Positions 1 to 10,811 are shown, counted from the stretch's first letter. The stretch: DNA of 64,000 nt from Poa pratensis (GCA_947311845.1 CAMZMU010000107.1:37134080-37198079), one strand, 5' to 3'. Numbers and translations: made by a program. Notes: generated by a model not told the origin, from the sequence alone.

Positions 1-1114
1 TATTTTATTTTACTTTTTAGATGTTATAATGGTCTAACCAGCTCTTTGCAAAATTAGTGACGAGCAGATGAAGCATGCAAGTCGGGGACTTAATTTAGTA
101 TGGAAGATAACAAACCCAACTACTACGTCCTCATGAGCTAAAAACAGTGTCACAAAATGAGAAGTATTTTGAAGGTTTTAAAGGTAGCACATGAAAATTT
201 ACTTGGAATGGTTCAAAATACCATGCATAGGAATTTATGGTGGACTCTTTGGGATAACTTGGTTTTAGGGATTTGGATGCCCGAGCAGCATTCCCGCTCA
301 GTACAAGTGAAGGCTATCAATAGACTGGGAAGCGACAATCAAGAGAGCAATAACCGTCATAATCATACTTGCGACAGAATAAAATTAATGGAGGCATAAA
401 AATGATACTAAAACTCTGAGGCAAAATAGATCATCAAGCCTTAATTGACTTTTATTTTTCAGTTATGAACATGTGTGAGCATGTGCCCAGTCGATTCAAG
501 TAAATCATTCAGAGGAGGATACCACAATTGCATACCATCTTATGAACAGGACAATGCATGTTAATATCAAAATAACATAATATGCACTATTAGTTAGTTG
601 AGACTAACCATAAGAAAACATAAACCACTAAACAGTATTATTCACACATCATTTTTAAGTTTCAACAATTAATCCATTAACCAAGTAAACATTGAAAACA
701 GAGGATAAATAAAATATGTGACGATCAACTTATTAATGAAACTGGTATTTGATGCTAAGATAAATAAATAATAAGATACAGACGCTCCAAGAACAGCACA
801 TATGATGTGAAAGAATTAAAATATAGTTTCACTAGAGATGACCTGATAACCTCCCCAAGCTTAAGCTCTTCACTCTTCTCCATCCTATTATATCACTCTT
901 CCCTCTTGACCCTTAAAAACTTCCGCCACACCAAACTCAAATTAATTCTCATTAGAGGGTTAGTGCACAATCAAAAACTCACATGTTCTGTAAGGACGCA
1001 ATATGACCATTTCTTTAAACATTAGCTGCAGCCACTGATGTTACGTGAAGCTCTTCCACCCAAAAAAGAATTCCACTCAACATAGTAAAAGAGAGAATGC
1101 AAAATAAATGACAT

Positions 1115-1290
1115 AATCTGTCTAAAACAGAACAGTCTGCAAAGACGAATTTTTTCGAGGCACATACGTTACTCAGATCGAAAAACTTTGAACTAACTAA
1201 AGATGCATACATATATCAGGATTACGCACAAAAAATTTCATATTTAATTCACAATCTGGCGATTTTATGAATTTCGTACAGTGAACAGCA
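1115..1290. repeat. Diverged copy of ~178-bp unit inside element E
   Basis: The stretch starting ATCTGTCTAAAACAGAACAG and running through GATTACGCACAAAAAATTTC to the CAGTGAACAGCAG segment is a diverged copy of the units at 2581-2936. The flanking DNA is also similar (around 845-1114 against 2316-2580, both with CCCCAAGCTT near the left), so the duplicated block is roughly 450 bp. No coding capacity. Confidence 0.6.
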
Positions 1291-2580
1291 GAAATCTGTT
1301 CCTGCGCAGCAATCAAAATTTTAGCAACATCTTATCATTAGAGACTACTCTTGGCACAACAATGCATGAAAGTAAAGATACAAATGAGTTACTACAGAAG
1401 TAAACAAACTCCTTGACTCAATAAAAGAAAAATTGCAGAAATAAAAATAATGGGTTGCCTCCCATAAGCGTTTTTCTTTAACGCCTTTTAGCTAGGCACT
1501 TATTGCAATACATAATATTTCCAAAGTGCTGCTATTAAATCAAATCAAATTTTGTTTTTAAGTTACAGAAAGGTTGCTTAAATGGCCAACTTCTAAATGA
1601 AAGGTAAGAACCATTAAGAATCAAATAAAACACAAAGAGGCCACTCTTGCAATAAAAGTCGAATTATGTCTAGAAAAACAGCAGCTGGAAAACGTAATTT
1701 TTAGGTGTACTTAGACATGTCCCAAATTTTAACCATTTTTTGTGCATGCAGAGGATTCGGTGATACAACATCAGTAATTTTTACGTGATTTTTAGAGTTT
1801 CCAGTAAAATATGAAAAATCGTGGAATGAGCAGTAAATGCTAAAAACAGAAAATCACTTTTTTACATATGTATCAACTAAGCTAAATGGGTAAAACTTGG
1901 TACTTTATTTTTGATAAACTAAGAGACCAGAGGCTAAGCAAGACCTAAACATTCTAGCTACAGCAAGGAAAACTCTAAATAAAAATCAAAAGTAAAACCT
2001 ATTTAGAATACAAAGAAAGAACCAAATAAGGAAACAAAAGAAAAGAAAATATTTTTGTTGTTTTGAATTTATAAGTGAAAGTAAAGAAGCAATAAAAACC
2101 AAATAAAGATCCTAATAAAACTAAATAAGATAAAACCAAGACATATAAAAACAATTATAAAGAAGTTAAGACAATACATATCATGTGGACAGGTAATATA
2201 GAGTATGAACGAGACAACCTCATGTTAGTTGATGAATAGGGGGATGACTCGGGCATCCCCAAGCTTAGATGATTGTATCTTCTTGAATATGTTCTTGGGA
2301 TGCACCTACACATCCCCAAGCTTGAACTCTTGCGTCTTCTTGTTCATCTTATATCACTATTTTGATTAGATCTTATAGGCTACATCCACATAAAACTTCA
2401 CAAAACTCATTAGTAGGGTTAGTACTCATTAAATAAAATCCACTCATGTTCAAGCATTGACAAGTTTTATAATCTTTACTCAACATTAGCCACTGTATAT
2501 ACTAAGGTGTTCATGATTTCCGTTGTCCGTCGAAAAACTAATGAAACTAACAACACCAAGTACAATATTGAATAAACAAA

Positions 2581-2936
2581 GAAATCTGTCAAAACTGAAC
2601 AGTCCGTAAAGATGGCATTCAACGAGATAGTTAAGTAGCTCAAATTGAAAAACTTTTTACTAATAAAAGGCAGATCATAATCTCAGTTTTACGCACAAAA
2701 AGTTTCAGGTCAAAATACTATTCTGAGATTTATCACGATTTTTTACAGTGAAGCACAGGAATCTGTCTAAATTGAACAGTCGGTGAAGATCGAATTTTTC
2801 GAGACAGCTACGTAACTCAAATCACAAAAAGTTAGTCTAATGAAAGAAAGCTAATAAGCATCACTTTGCACTCAAGAAATTTCAGATCAAGATCACATTC
2901 TGGGGATTTTAAACATTTTATACGGTGGAGCACAGA
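2581..2936. repeat. Two tandem ~178-bp repeat units inside element E
   Basis: Two adjacent units begin with (G)AAATCTGTCAAAACTGAAC at 2581 and ATCTGTCTAAATTGAACAG at about 2759. Each continues through an 'AACAGTC.GT.AAGAT' segment, 'ACGCACAAAAAGTTTCAG'-like text and a terminal 'ACAGTG.AGCACAG'. A partial third start follows at 2936 (AATCTGTTTCTGGACAGCA). The units are diverged, so the array is old. Confidence 0.6.
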
Positions 2937-3184
2937 AAATCTGTTTCTGGACAGCAAAGCAAAACTATCAACTTTCAATTAACTTGAGACTATAATTAGC
3001 ATTTTATTTTTATGTACAGAGGTATAATATTTACATGTTTTTGGATGATAAGCTTCCATGGAAAGATTTGCTTTGGTTTCATAGGCATGAACACAAGTGT
3101 TCAAGGTCGACCCCCACTTAACCATTGCTCATCTTTCCAATCACTCTCTTTTTGAAAACATTTTTAGATAACAAGTACAACCAA

Positions 3185-3526
3185 TCTATATCTCTTATAA
3201 AGCAAACCCCACTAAGTGCATTTATTATTTTTTCTATCTCAACATGCAAGCTATCCACATCATCCATGCTATTAGCCAATCAATTGTCCATGTAATTTCC
3301 ACTAATACTTATTCTTATACGTATCATACATTCCTCCAATCATCTAATAGTTCACATTAACAATATATAATACACACGCAATTCATGTTTATAAAAATTT
3401 AGTATGTCGACTATGACCAATTTATTTTCATATATTCATTTAATGTGTCATACCTTTTGTATCATTTTATTTACACAATATTGTTTCTAAAGTGATGCCC
3501 GCTGCAACGCGCGGGTTATCTTCTAG
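3185..3526 (+). mobile_element. Small non-autonomous Helitron
   Basis: The 5' end is TCTATATCTCTTATAAAG directly after an A (3184). The 3' end is CTAG (3523-3526) directly before a T (3527). A hairpin (stem CCCGC 3498-3502 with GCGGG 3511-3515, 8-nt loop) lies 7 bp upstream of CTAG. This is the canonical Helitron layout: 5' TC, 3' hairpin plus CTRR, insertion between A and T, no target duplication. At 342 bp it encodes nothing and must have been moved by a helper elsewhere. It sits in the non-coding interior of element E and is therefore younger. Confidence 0.85.
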
Positions 3527-3649
3527 TTTTTTTTTATAATTCGCAGTCCCTATCCATAGTAAGATAAAGAACAACTTAAAACTGAAAATAAAAACTACTT
3601 AGAGATAAAGCAAACAAGTGCACACAAGAACATTAACCTACGCTATGGC

Positions 3650-3666
3650 TCCCGGCAACGGCGCCA
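3650..3666 (-). other. Primer-binding site of element E (tRNA-Asp type)
   Basis: The plus strand carries CCCGGCAACGGCGCCA, identical to the 3' end of plant tRNA-Asp(GUC). The minus strand is therefore the primer-binding site TGGCGCCGTTGCCGGG. It lies 10 bp inside the LTR edge, which fixes the minus orientation of the element. Confidence 0.85.
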
Positions 3667-3676
3667 GAAAAGGTCA

Positions 3677-5133
3677 TGATAGCCTTTTCGATAAGTAATA
3701 GTGTCGAACCCAACGAGGAGCTAAAGGTAGGATAAGTATTCTCTCAAGTTCTATCAACCACTGATACAACTCTACGCATACTAAACATTTACTTTATCTA
3801 GGAAATAATACTAGAGTAATAATACGGGTATGAGAGATAGCTTTGCAAGATAATAAATACAAGAAAGTAAATGTTAGTGCTGCAGCAATAAAATATACTA
3901 AGTAACCATAAACTAACAGTAGCATGAGTGTGAAAAAGTGGTGGTAATTGTGATGGCTTTGTCCAAGATTAATTACCGAATATATCGGGTTCATTGTCTT
4001 CGGTGCAGTTTTCTATGTGGGAGAGGCTAAATATACATGCACTCCACTACTTGGGATTACAAGTACTATATGATTGGATTGTTAGCAAACATCCGTATAG
4101 ACTAACAATGCATTAAGGTTTCCCCAACCATAGCCTTAAGTTTATGGTCCTCTTACTCCCATACGTGTAACTAACCGGTTCACGCCCTCAGGTTTGTCAC
4201 TCCGGCAGGACTCCCCCCTTCGTTTACAAGTACTACCAACCCCGTGATGTTTGATCCATGCGCGCACAAGTATAATGGACACCAAAGGACAGTACCATAT
4301 CAACATACAACTCTAATGAACCAAAGACATTCAACCAAGCAATCAAAAGACAAATAAACTACACAAACATGTCATAGATCATAGGATAAATATTATAGCA
4401 TCAAATAACATGTTTACATAGGACGGTACAGAGGTTTGTGGGAGGATGAACCACTGAATATAAGGAGGAGTTGGTGATGGAGATGGCGGTGAAGATGGCG
4501 GAGAGGCAGCGCGGTGGCGCAGGGCGGCGGCGACGCGGGGAGCTCCTTCCCCGCCGCCGACATCATGGGGGAGCGCTGCCCCTTAGCCTCCCTCTTTCAT
4601 GGCTTCTTGGGAGCCCTCCCCCATGGAGATGGGATGCATGGGAGGCAAAAACGTGGCTTTTGTGGCTGCAAATTCGTGGTATGGGGTAGTTCTCCACTAG
4701 TTAGGTTTCCTCCCTTTATATAGCTTCTCGGATTTCCGTCATCCCCTTTTAGGTTGCAGTAAATCGGGCTTAGCTCGGCCGTTCGGACTCGGAATCAGGC
4801 GAATTTTATGTCTAGAACATTCGGCAGAAAATTTCCTGCAACTTTGTCTTCGGCGAGATTTCCGTTGACGCCATCTTCGACCCGTAACGTGACAATCTTT
4901 AAAAAGAGTTTTCAGACAGATTTCAGGAAAGTCCCAATTCGACTCCAACAAGGTTTCCTTTTGTATTTTTGATAATTCCTACACATCAAAGAGTAAAACA
5001 AGAACATTGTGCACTTTTGCAACTATTAGTAGGTTAGTCCAAATAAATCATAAACTTAATATAAAAACAAGTGTTAAAGGCATAATATTAACATGAAACA
5101 ATCAAAAATTATAGATACTTTTTGGACGTATCA
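3677..5133 (-). repeat. 5' LTR of element E (1457 bp)
   Basis: The termini form the inverted repeat TGATA...TATCA (plus-strand edges TGATAG at 3677 and CGTATCA at 5133). On the minus strand a TATA box (CTATATAAAG) lies near 4713-4722. The G+C-rich part at 4470-4650 opens frames in several phases but looks like low-complexity (GGCGG) sequence, not a gene. The base after 5133 returns abruptly to copia integrase code. Confidence 0.8.
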
Positions 5134-6960
5134 GCGTTAACCAAATCAGTTAGAGTTCGGTTCTTTCTTTCAGCCACCCCATTTGACTGAGGCGAGTAGG
5201 GAGACGTCCTCTCATGGATTACACCATGTTCCGCACAAAAAGAATCAAACTCATTGGAAAAATACTCTCCACCACGATCAGACCTTAGCCGTTTAATTTT
5301 TCGATCAAGTTGGTTCTCTGCTTCAGCTTTATATATTTTAAAGAAGTTTAAAGCCTCATCTTTTGATTTCAGAAGATACATATAACAATATCTAGTGGAG
5401 TCATCAATATGCGTCCTGAAATATTTCTTTCCGCCTTTTGTCAACACGGCATTCATCTTACAGAGATCCGAATGTATAAGTTCCAGTGGTGCCAAGTCTT
5501 TTGCCTCCGCAGTCTTACGGGACTTGCGAGGTTGCTTAGATTGCACACACACTTGACACTTAGAACCTTTGACAGTAGTGAATTTCGGAATTAAATCCAA
5601 ACTAGCTAGCCGCGTCATGCTACCAAAGTTAATATGACAAAGTCATGAATGCCAAATATTAGACGAAATTTCGTGGCAAACATGATTAATAACTTTAGTG
5701 CAAATATCCGACAATGATAGGTGGAACAAGCCTCCGCACTCATAGCCTTTACCAACAAATTATACATACTTAGATATTACAACTTTATTGGACTCAAAAA
5801 CCAACTTATAACCATCTCGACGCAGAAGAGATCCGCTGACGAGATTCTTATTGATGGACGGCACATGATGAATGTTCTTCAGGCACACGGTCTTCTCCGA
5901 AGTAAACTTCAGATCGACCGTACCAACACCACGAACAAAAGCATGTGAGTTGTTCCCCATCAGCACGGGAGAAGTCCCTGTGACCTGGTGAGAAGGAAAC
6001 ATCGAAGCATCATCACAAACATGTACATTGGCACCAGTGTCAATCAACCATTCAGGAGAATGACAAACTGAAAGGATGGTAGGAAATATACCATACCCAA
6101 CATTGGCACTCTTGTCGTTGTTCTCTTGTTCGCGCAGCTCATGGCAGTTGGGACAGCGAGGAGCCCAATGACTTAGATCACCGCAAACATGGCATGATCC
6201 CTTCTGTGGCTTCTTATTGTTACTCTTCTTAAAGTTGGTGGGCTGTGACGGCTTGTACTTTCCATCATACTTGCCTTTACCCCCAGAGTTGCACTTGTTA
6301 AATTTGGGCTTGTGGGGCTGCTGGTAATTCTTCTTCTGTATCACATGGGCACTAGAGTCAGCCTCGGCAACTCGAGCACGTGTATCCTTCGCTCTCGCCT
6401 TCTCTTCCACATCAAACAACCCAATGAGATCCGAAATGGAAAACTCTTGTCTCTTGTGTTTCAGAGAAGTAGCAAAGTTGCTCTACGAAGGTGGAAGCTT
6501 GGCGATAGTGCCATCGGCAACAAACTTGTCCGGTAGGTTACACTTAAAATGTTCAAGTTCCTTAGCGAGTGACTGTATCTCATGAGCCTGTTGTACAACA
6601 GAGCGCTCATCGGCCATCTTGTAGTCATAGTATTGCTCCATGACAAACAACTCGCTGCCAGTGTCCGAGGCCCCAAACTTAGCCTCGAGCGCATCCCACA
6701 TATCCTTGCCGTTATTAAACGACATGTACGAATCCACAATGGAATCGTCAAGAACACTCAGAAGGGCACCCTTGAAAAGGGTATCGATCTTCTCAAAAGC
6801 TTCCCGTTGTTCAGGATTAAGCTCGCCCTCAGGCTTGCCTTTGGTGGAAGCATAGCAGTTACTGTTTTGAAACCAGTAAACTACTCTCATGCGCCACCGT
6901 TTGTATTGTACCCCTTTGAAAGGAAACAACCTCATTGACACGAGAAAGCCAGGTGCAGCA
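5134..6960 (-). pseudogene. Copia gag-protease-integrase polyprotein, decayed
   Basis: One reading frame on the minus strand runs from the gag N-terminus (GFLVSMRLFPFKGVQYKRWR, near 6930) to the break at 5134. Visible parts are the gag body, a CCHC knuckle [14 protein letters not shown] (around 6165-6210), the protease active site [12 protein letters not shown] (around 6020-6050), the GAG-pre-integrase motif CQVCVQSKQ and an integrase core with SDRGGEY and NGVAERKNRTLTDLVNA. The frame is interrupted only by three in-frame stops: TAG at 6483-6485, TAA at 5760-5762 and TGA at 5643-5645. The usual residues at the first and third would be Trp and Arg. Gag, protease and integrase would act in the cytoplasmic virus-like particle. 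This copy cannot make them in full length. Confidence 0.85.
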
Positions 6961-6972
6961 AATTGCCTATAA

Positions 6973-7322
6973 TCGGGTTTTTGGATTGTTGAAAATATAA
7001 GCAATTTAACATATGATTTAATCCACGAAAACAGTAAACAATTCATGACTAGAATAATAGGAATTAAACTAATCATGCGATCTACTACAACAGTAGATAA
7101 ACAGATCAAATCTAGCGCAGATACTAGTAGCAAAAACTCTAGCAGTATTCAGGTTTTGGATTGTTGAAAATATAAGCAATTTAGCATATGATTTAATCCA
7201 CGAAAACAGTAAAAAATTCATGACTAGAATAATAGGAATTAAACTAATCATGCGATCTACTACAATAGTAGATAAGCAGATCAAATCTAGCGCAAATACT
7301 ATTAGCAAAAACTCTAGCAGTA
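6973..7322. repeat. 175-bp tandem duplication at the inner LTR edge of the copia element
   Basis: Copy 1 (about 6973-7147) and copy 2 (about 7148-7322) are nearly identical. Each holds TTTGGATTGTTGAAAATATA near its left and AAAAACTCTAGCAGTA at its right. The unit includes the LTR terminus (TGTTGAAAA) plus a few internal bases, so the LTR end is present twice. Confidence 0.85.
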
Positions 7323-7907
7323 TCTTAAACAAGAGGATCAAGAGTTCATACTATGCAGCGGCAACAGAACCGTTGGCGTTGTTGTTGTCGAGGCCGCCGA
7401 TGTCGGGGAAGAAGTCGTCGTTGGGGAAGACGAGATGGAGGCGGGGTTCCGGAGGCCTACTATCCCTTCAACCGGTGCACGCCGGAAGACGGGATGGAGA
7501 AGACTTGGAAGACGGCAGTGCAAGGTTCTGGAAATAGGATGGCGAGCGACCATGTGTTGCGAGCGCGAGTATCACAGATTAATTACTCATTAAATTTTCC
7601 CGAACTGCAAAAATATAGGCATCGGTTCGGCTCATTCCCGCGGCGCGTCGTGACGAGACGAGCGAGCGGCGGCGGCGGAGGAGGAGGAGTGTGCGGGAGA
7701 GAGCCTTCTGTTCTCACAGGCTTACCAAGTAGCATAACATTCCACCTTATAAGGTGGTGCAACTCTCTCTCAACTAGAAATGTGGGACTAAACAGTAGTG
7801 CCACTCCACACACAGCCACTACATGAATGGGCCAATGAGAATTTCAGAATTTTAGTTGGTCTTTGGACCAAAGGCCCACTAGCAAACTGCTAGTGTAAAT
7901 TCCAACA
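6987..7907 (-). repeat. LTR of copia element F
   Basis: The minus-strand start TGTTGGAATTTACACTAG (at 7907) and end TTTTCAACA (at 6987, or 7162 if the duplicated copy is discounted) form the short inverted repeat TGTTG/CAACA typical of copia LTRs. Gag begins directly inside it. No standard tRNA-Met-i primer site (TGGTATCAGAGC) is visible, so the primer region is altered or lost. Confidence 0.65.
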
Positions 7908-7983
7908 ACTCCATGTGCTCCCACTCAGAAAATACCATGTACAGATCCAATACATAGCCATATGAATAACCTGCAAAAGGTGA
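7908..7983 (-). other. Copia-type polypurine tract and 3' non-coding remnant outside the LTR
   Basis: Immediately outside the outer LTR edge the minus strand reads GAGTGGGAGCACATGGAGT and then the LTR start TGTTGG. A GTGGGAG purine tract directly before TGTTGG is what normally precedes the 3' LTR of such copia elements. This LTR may therefore also have served as the 3' LTR of a second copy to the right. No coding sequence of such a copy survives here. Confidence 0.45.
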
Positions 7984-7992
7984 CTTGTTAAA

Positions 7993-9046
7993 GGCAAACG
8001 CTACGCGTCAGTCGGGTGTAGCGAGCCCTTGCTACAGCCGCCTCCGTAGCCGTCCGATCTAGTTAAGTGAAACGATCTCGAGCGTCTGATATATGTAGCA
8101 AAAACGTTTCGTGTGTAACACTTTTTGTATGTGTATGTAACATCTCATGTAGCAAAACAAATGTTTTAGGAAATGTTGTGTCTGATGAATGTAGCAAAAA
8201 AAATCGATGCAACAATTTTTTTTGCGCGTGTAGCACGGGTGTGTAGCAAAAAATATCAGTGTATAAAAATTGTAATATGTAGCCAAAAATGATGTAGCAC
8301 TTTAAACACATTCATGTAGCAAAAATCAACAACATATCCAACAAATCCCAATTTCGATGTAGTAAAACCTGAGTACAACGTCACTTTTGCAGAAATCAGA
8401 GTGGCATGTGACTGTAATCAGTGTAGCAAATTGCCCATGCTTACACAACAAAAAGAAGTCTCACATGTAGCAAAATCGCAAATCGCACGCAACATCAACA
8501 AAATTCCAACAAAAACTGACCTCCACTGTCGACTCCGCCATGACAAATTCGAGCTCGTCGGAATGAAATCGGCCACGCCGGAGGTCAATTGAAGTCAGAT
8601 CGAGTGGATCTCTGACCCAACTCCTCTTCGGATCGATCCGGCGTCGTGTGACAAGCTCGTCGTCCATGGAGCCATCCGAGATTTCGTCCGGTGAGCCCGT
8701 GCCGTGGAGGCACATGGGGAGGACGAAGGCTTCCGTTGGGGAAGGGCATCGGCTTCGGGAGGTTCCGTCCATGGCTTCCATGGTGGATGTCGTCTTCTCC
8801 GGCCTGGTGGCGTGTGCGGAGGTCGCCGTGCGGGCTTCAATGGCGAGCCCGCGGAGGTCGCCGTGCAGGCCTCAATGGAGAGCACGCGGGCGTCTTCTCC
8901 GGCCGGCGGCGCGTGGGGAGGTCGCCGTGCCGCGGGCGTTCTCTGGCCGGCTGCGCGTGTGTGCGCTGCTTTGCATCACGCGTGTGTGCGCGTCGCGCGT
9001 GAGCGACCTGGCTGTAGCTACAGCCGGGTGGTAGTTAGCATTTTCC
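7993..9046. mobile_element. Mutator-like element (MULE), 1054 bp, non-autonomous
   Basis: A perfect 9-bp target duplication CTTGTTAAA flanks the element (7984-7992 and 9047-9055). The ends are imperfect inverted repeats: GGCAAACGCTACG on the left, and GGAAAATGCTAACTACC read inward from the right. Both ends then hold a GCTGTAG/CTACAGCC segment. The left half carries a loose array of TGTAGCAAAA motifs (8090-8480). The right half (8530-9000) is very G+C-rich with repeated GGAGGTCGCCGTGC. No transposase is encoded. The G+C-rich part could be a captured host fragment (Pack-MULE), but no protein was recognised. Confidence 0.85.
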
Positions 9047-9055
9047 CTTGTTAAA

Positions 9056-10293
9056 AATAATATTTGTGTGTGATCCAAATAGCCCAAACGAAATCATAAT
9101 CACCCACTCTAAATTAAGACCGCACCTTGAGTTTTTCAAGTACGCCATATAAAAAGTTATTCAACCAGTGTCTATATGTCCTTGTCTTCAACGTTGATTA
9201 CCCGGTGGTTCTTCATGTGAACCACAGTCACTACTTGATCAAGGGAGTGTATGTGCATTGATCTTCAGTTCTTCGTCGCACAACGGATGTGACTCAAGGC
9301 GCAAGTTGAATTTTGCATCAAGCATTCGTTTTTGCCTTGAGTTTTTCATTTGATGTTGTATTCGACGTGTTCTTCAAGTGCGCTTGATATCCTGATATAT
9401 GGCGTCTTTCATTTTTTTCTGTCTTCCACCAACTAGAGGATGTCTCTTGAAAATTGTTGGTGTTGTTGTTGCAAGAGTCTTCAATGTAGAGAGGGCATCA
9501 AATCTTTCAATAGACTCATCACTGCTTCTTGATACTCGCGTGTGTCGGAATTCCTCTTATTTCTTAAGGGAGCTCTTGTACCGACATTGAGTTTTGTTCG
9601 ACTGATATCCTTGTGTTTTACTGCTTCAACTTTCAGTTGATCCATATGAATTTTGCTTCAGTGCGATGGATCAACATGGCTGTGGTTAAACCAGATTAAC
9701 CAAGTGGGACTGTATTTCTGTGTACACTAGATGAAGTTGTTAGTCTCCTAACCGTGTTGTCGTCTATCACCCAAAACCCACACAGAATGGTATTAGATGC
9801 ACCTTTCAAAACAATGCGACTCTAGGCCTACATGGCCATGCAAGCACCCAATCAAGAATGTTTCTATCAAGGAAGACAACACCAATGCTAAGAGAGACCT
9901 CTAAGCTCGGTGTCCACCTACCATGAAATGTAGGGTTCAGAAATCTAGATCCGATTTACAAGGTCTAACGCAAAACCACCACGCTAACTCACCCTCACAA
10001 CAAGGCGAGTGACCCAAAAAGGTCCTCATGTAGTCGTACATACCGTGCACCAAGTCCTTGTAGCGAATGAGGAAAGATCGATAGAAAGGTCTGTTTGGGG
10101 CTCCAGATATGCCTAGGGCGACCGGGAGGTAGGCATTCTCGTAGCAACAATTGATTACAATTTAAGGACTTAGAAATAATTATTTCTCTTTCGACGTGAT
10201 AGCTAGAACAATGATAGCCATCCGATCCAAATCTTCTCGTCCTTTTGTACTTGCACAAATCTAGATGTATAGATCAGTCTGTTCTTAATAAGC
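9056..10293. other. Gene-free stretch, probable old retrotransposon remnant
   Basis: No convincing coding sequence. The part up to about 9780 continues the DNA interrupted by the MULE and, on the minus strand, resembles a copia 3' non-coding region. Nothing specific was recognised at 9780-10293. Confidence 0.4.
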
Positions 10294-10301
10294 GTTTACA
10301 T

Positions 10302-10803
10302 CTCTGTTTTAAATAGCCCGCTATAGCTCCGCTATAGCCTCGCTATAGCTTTTTGAGAACCCTCCCGCTAAAGCTACGCACTTTTAACGCTAAATTGAAA
10401 ACGACGCTAATAGCCCGCTAAATCCCGCTATAGCGCTAAATTTGGAGTCATTTAGCCCGCTAAACCGCTACAGCCATAGAAGGGACACAAGTTAGTATCA
10501 TAAAGTTATCCATCTGTCTTATTATGTCTTCCTGTTTTTATTGTATATATGGCGCATTGATGCAAAGCTTAGTTATTTAGCTGAGATTTCTAATAAATAC
10601 TTGGTTTTAAGATATATGTGAGTGTGTATGTCAATTATATGTGATATATAATATATGATGCTTGATTATAGACTTATAGTTTACAATTTTTTATTACTTA
10701 AAAAACGCTAAATGGGTTTAGCTTCGCTGTAGCTCCGATATAGCCTTTCATAGCTTTTCTCGGAGCCGCCGCTAAATGGAATAGCCCGCTATTTAAAACT
10801 TTG
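10302..10803. mobile_element. hAT-like MITE, 502 bp
   Basis: An 8-bp direct duplication GTTTACAT flanks it (10294-10301 and 10804-10811), the size typical of hAT elements. The ends are imperfect inverted repeats: CTCTGTTTTAAATAGCCCGC on the left and CAAAGTTTTAAATAGCGGGC inward from the right. Both subterminal regions are filled with GCTATAGC / CGCTAAA motifs. No transposase is encoded. Confidence 0.75.
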
Positions 10804-10811
10804 GTTTACAT

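Larger units (their letters stand above)
1..5133 (-). mobile_element. Element E: Ty3-type LTR retrotransposon, 5' part (LTR plus non-coding interior)
   Basis: Seen: an LTR at 3677-5133 whose minus-strand start reads TGATACGTCC and whose end reads CTATCA, followed by a primer site. Downstream on the minus strand (3676 to 1) is AT-rich DNA with no gag or pol reading frame, only long diverged direct repeats. The element runs out of the left edge of the window. It is inserted in the integrase of a copia element, whose reading frame stops at the LTR edge. Known: LTRs beginning like this, with a tRNA-Asp primer site, are very common in Triticeae and related grasses. Inferred: a non-autonomous (LARD-like) member. 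The 3' LTR and the second target duplication lie outside the window. Confidence 0.75.
5134..7907 (-). mobile_element. Element F: Ty1/copia retrotransposon, truncated by element E
   Basis: On the minus strand, from high to low coordinates: LTR (6987-7907), gag, zinc knuckle, aspartic protease and the first half of integrase. The code then stops where the LTR of element E begins. Reverse transcriptase and the 3' LTR must lie on the far side of element E, outside the window. The protein resembles the common grass copia families with a [14 protein letters not shown] knuckle. Confidence 0.85.

Noticed and set aside
3650..3666. A tRNA-Asp gene
   Set aside because: Only the last 16 bases match. There is no cloverleaf, and the position next to an LTR makes it a primer site.
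4471..4723. Overlapping plus-strand frames in the G+C-rich part of the element E LTR
   Set aside because: They lie wholly inside a recognised LTR, run in two phases at once and consist of Gly/Arg low complexity.
8648..9054. Several overlapping frames in the right half of the MULE
   Set aside because: G+C-driven openness in all phases with internal repeats. No recognisable protein.
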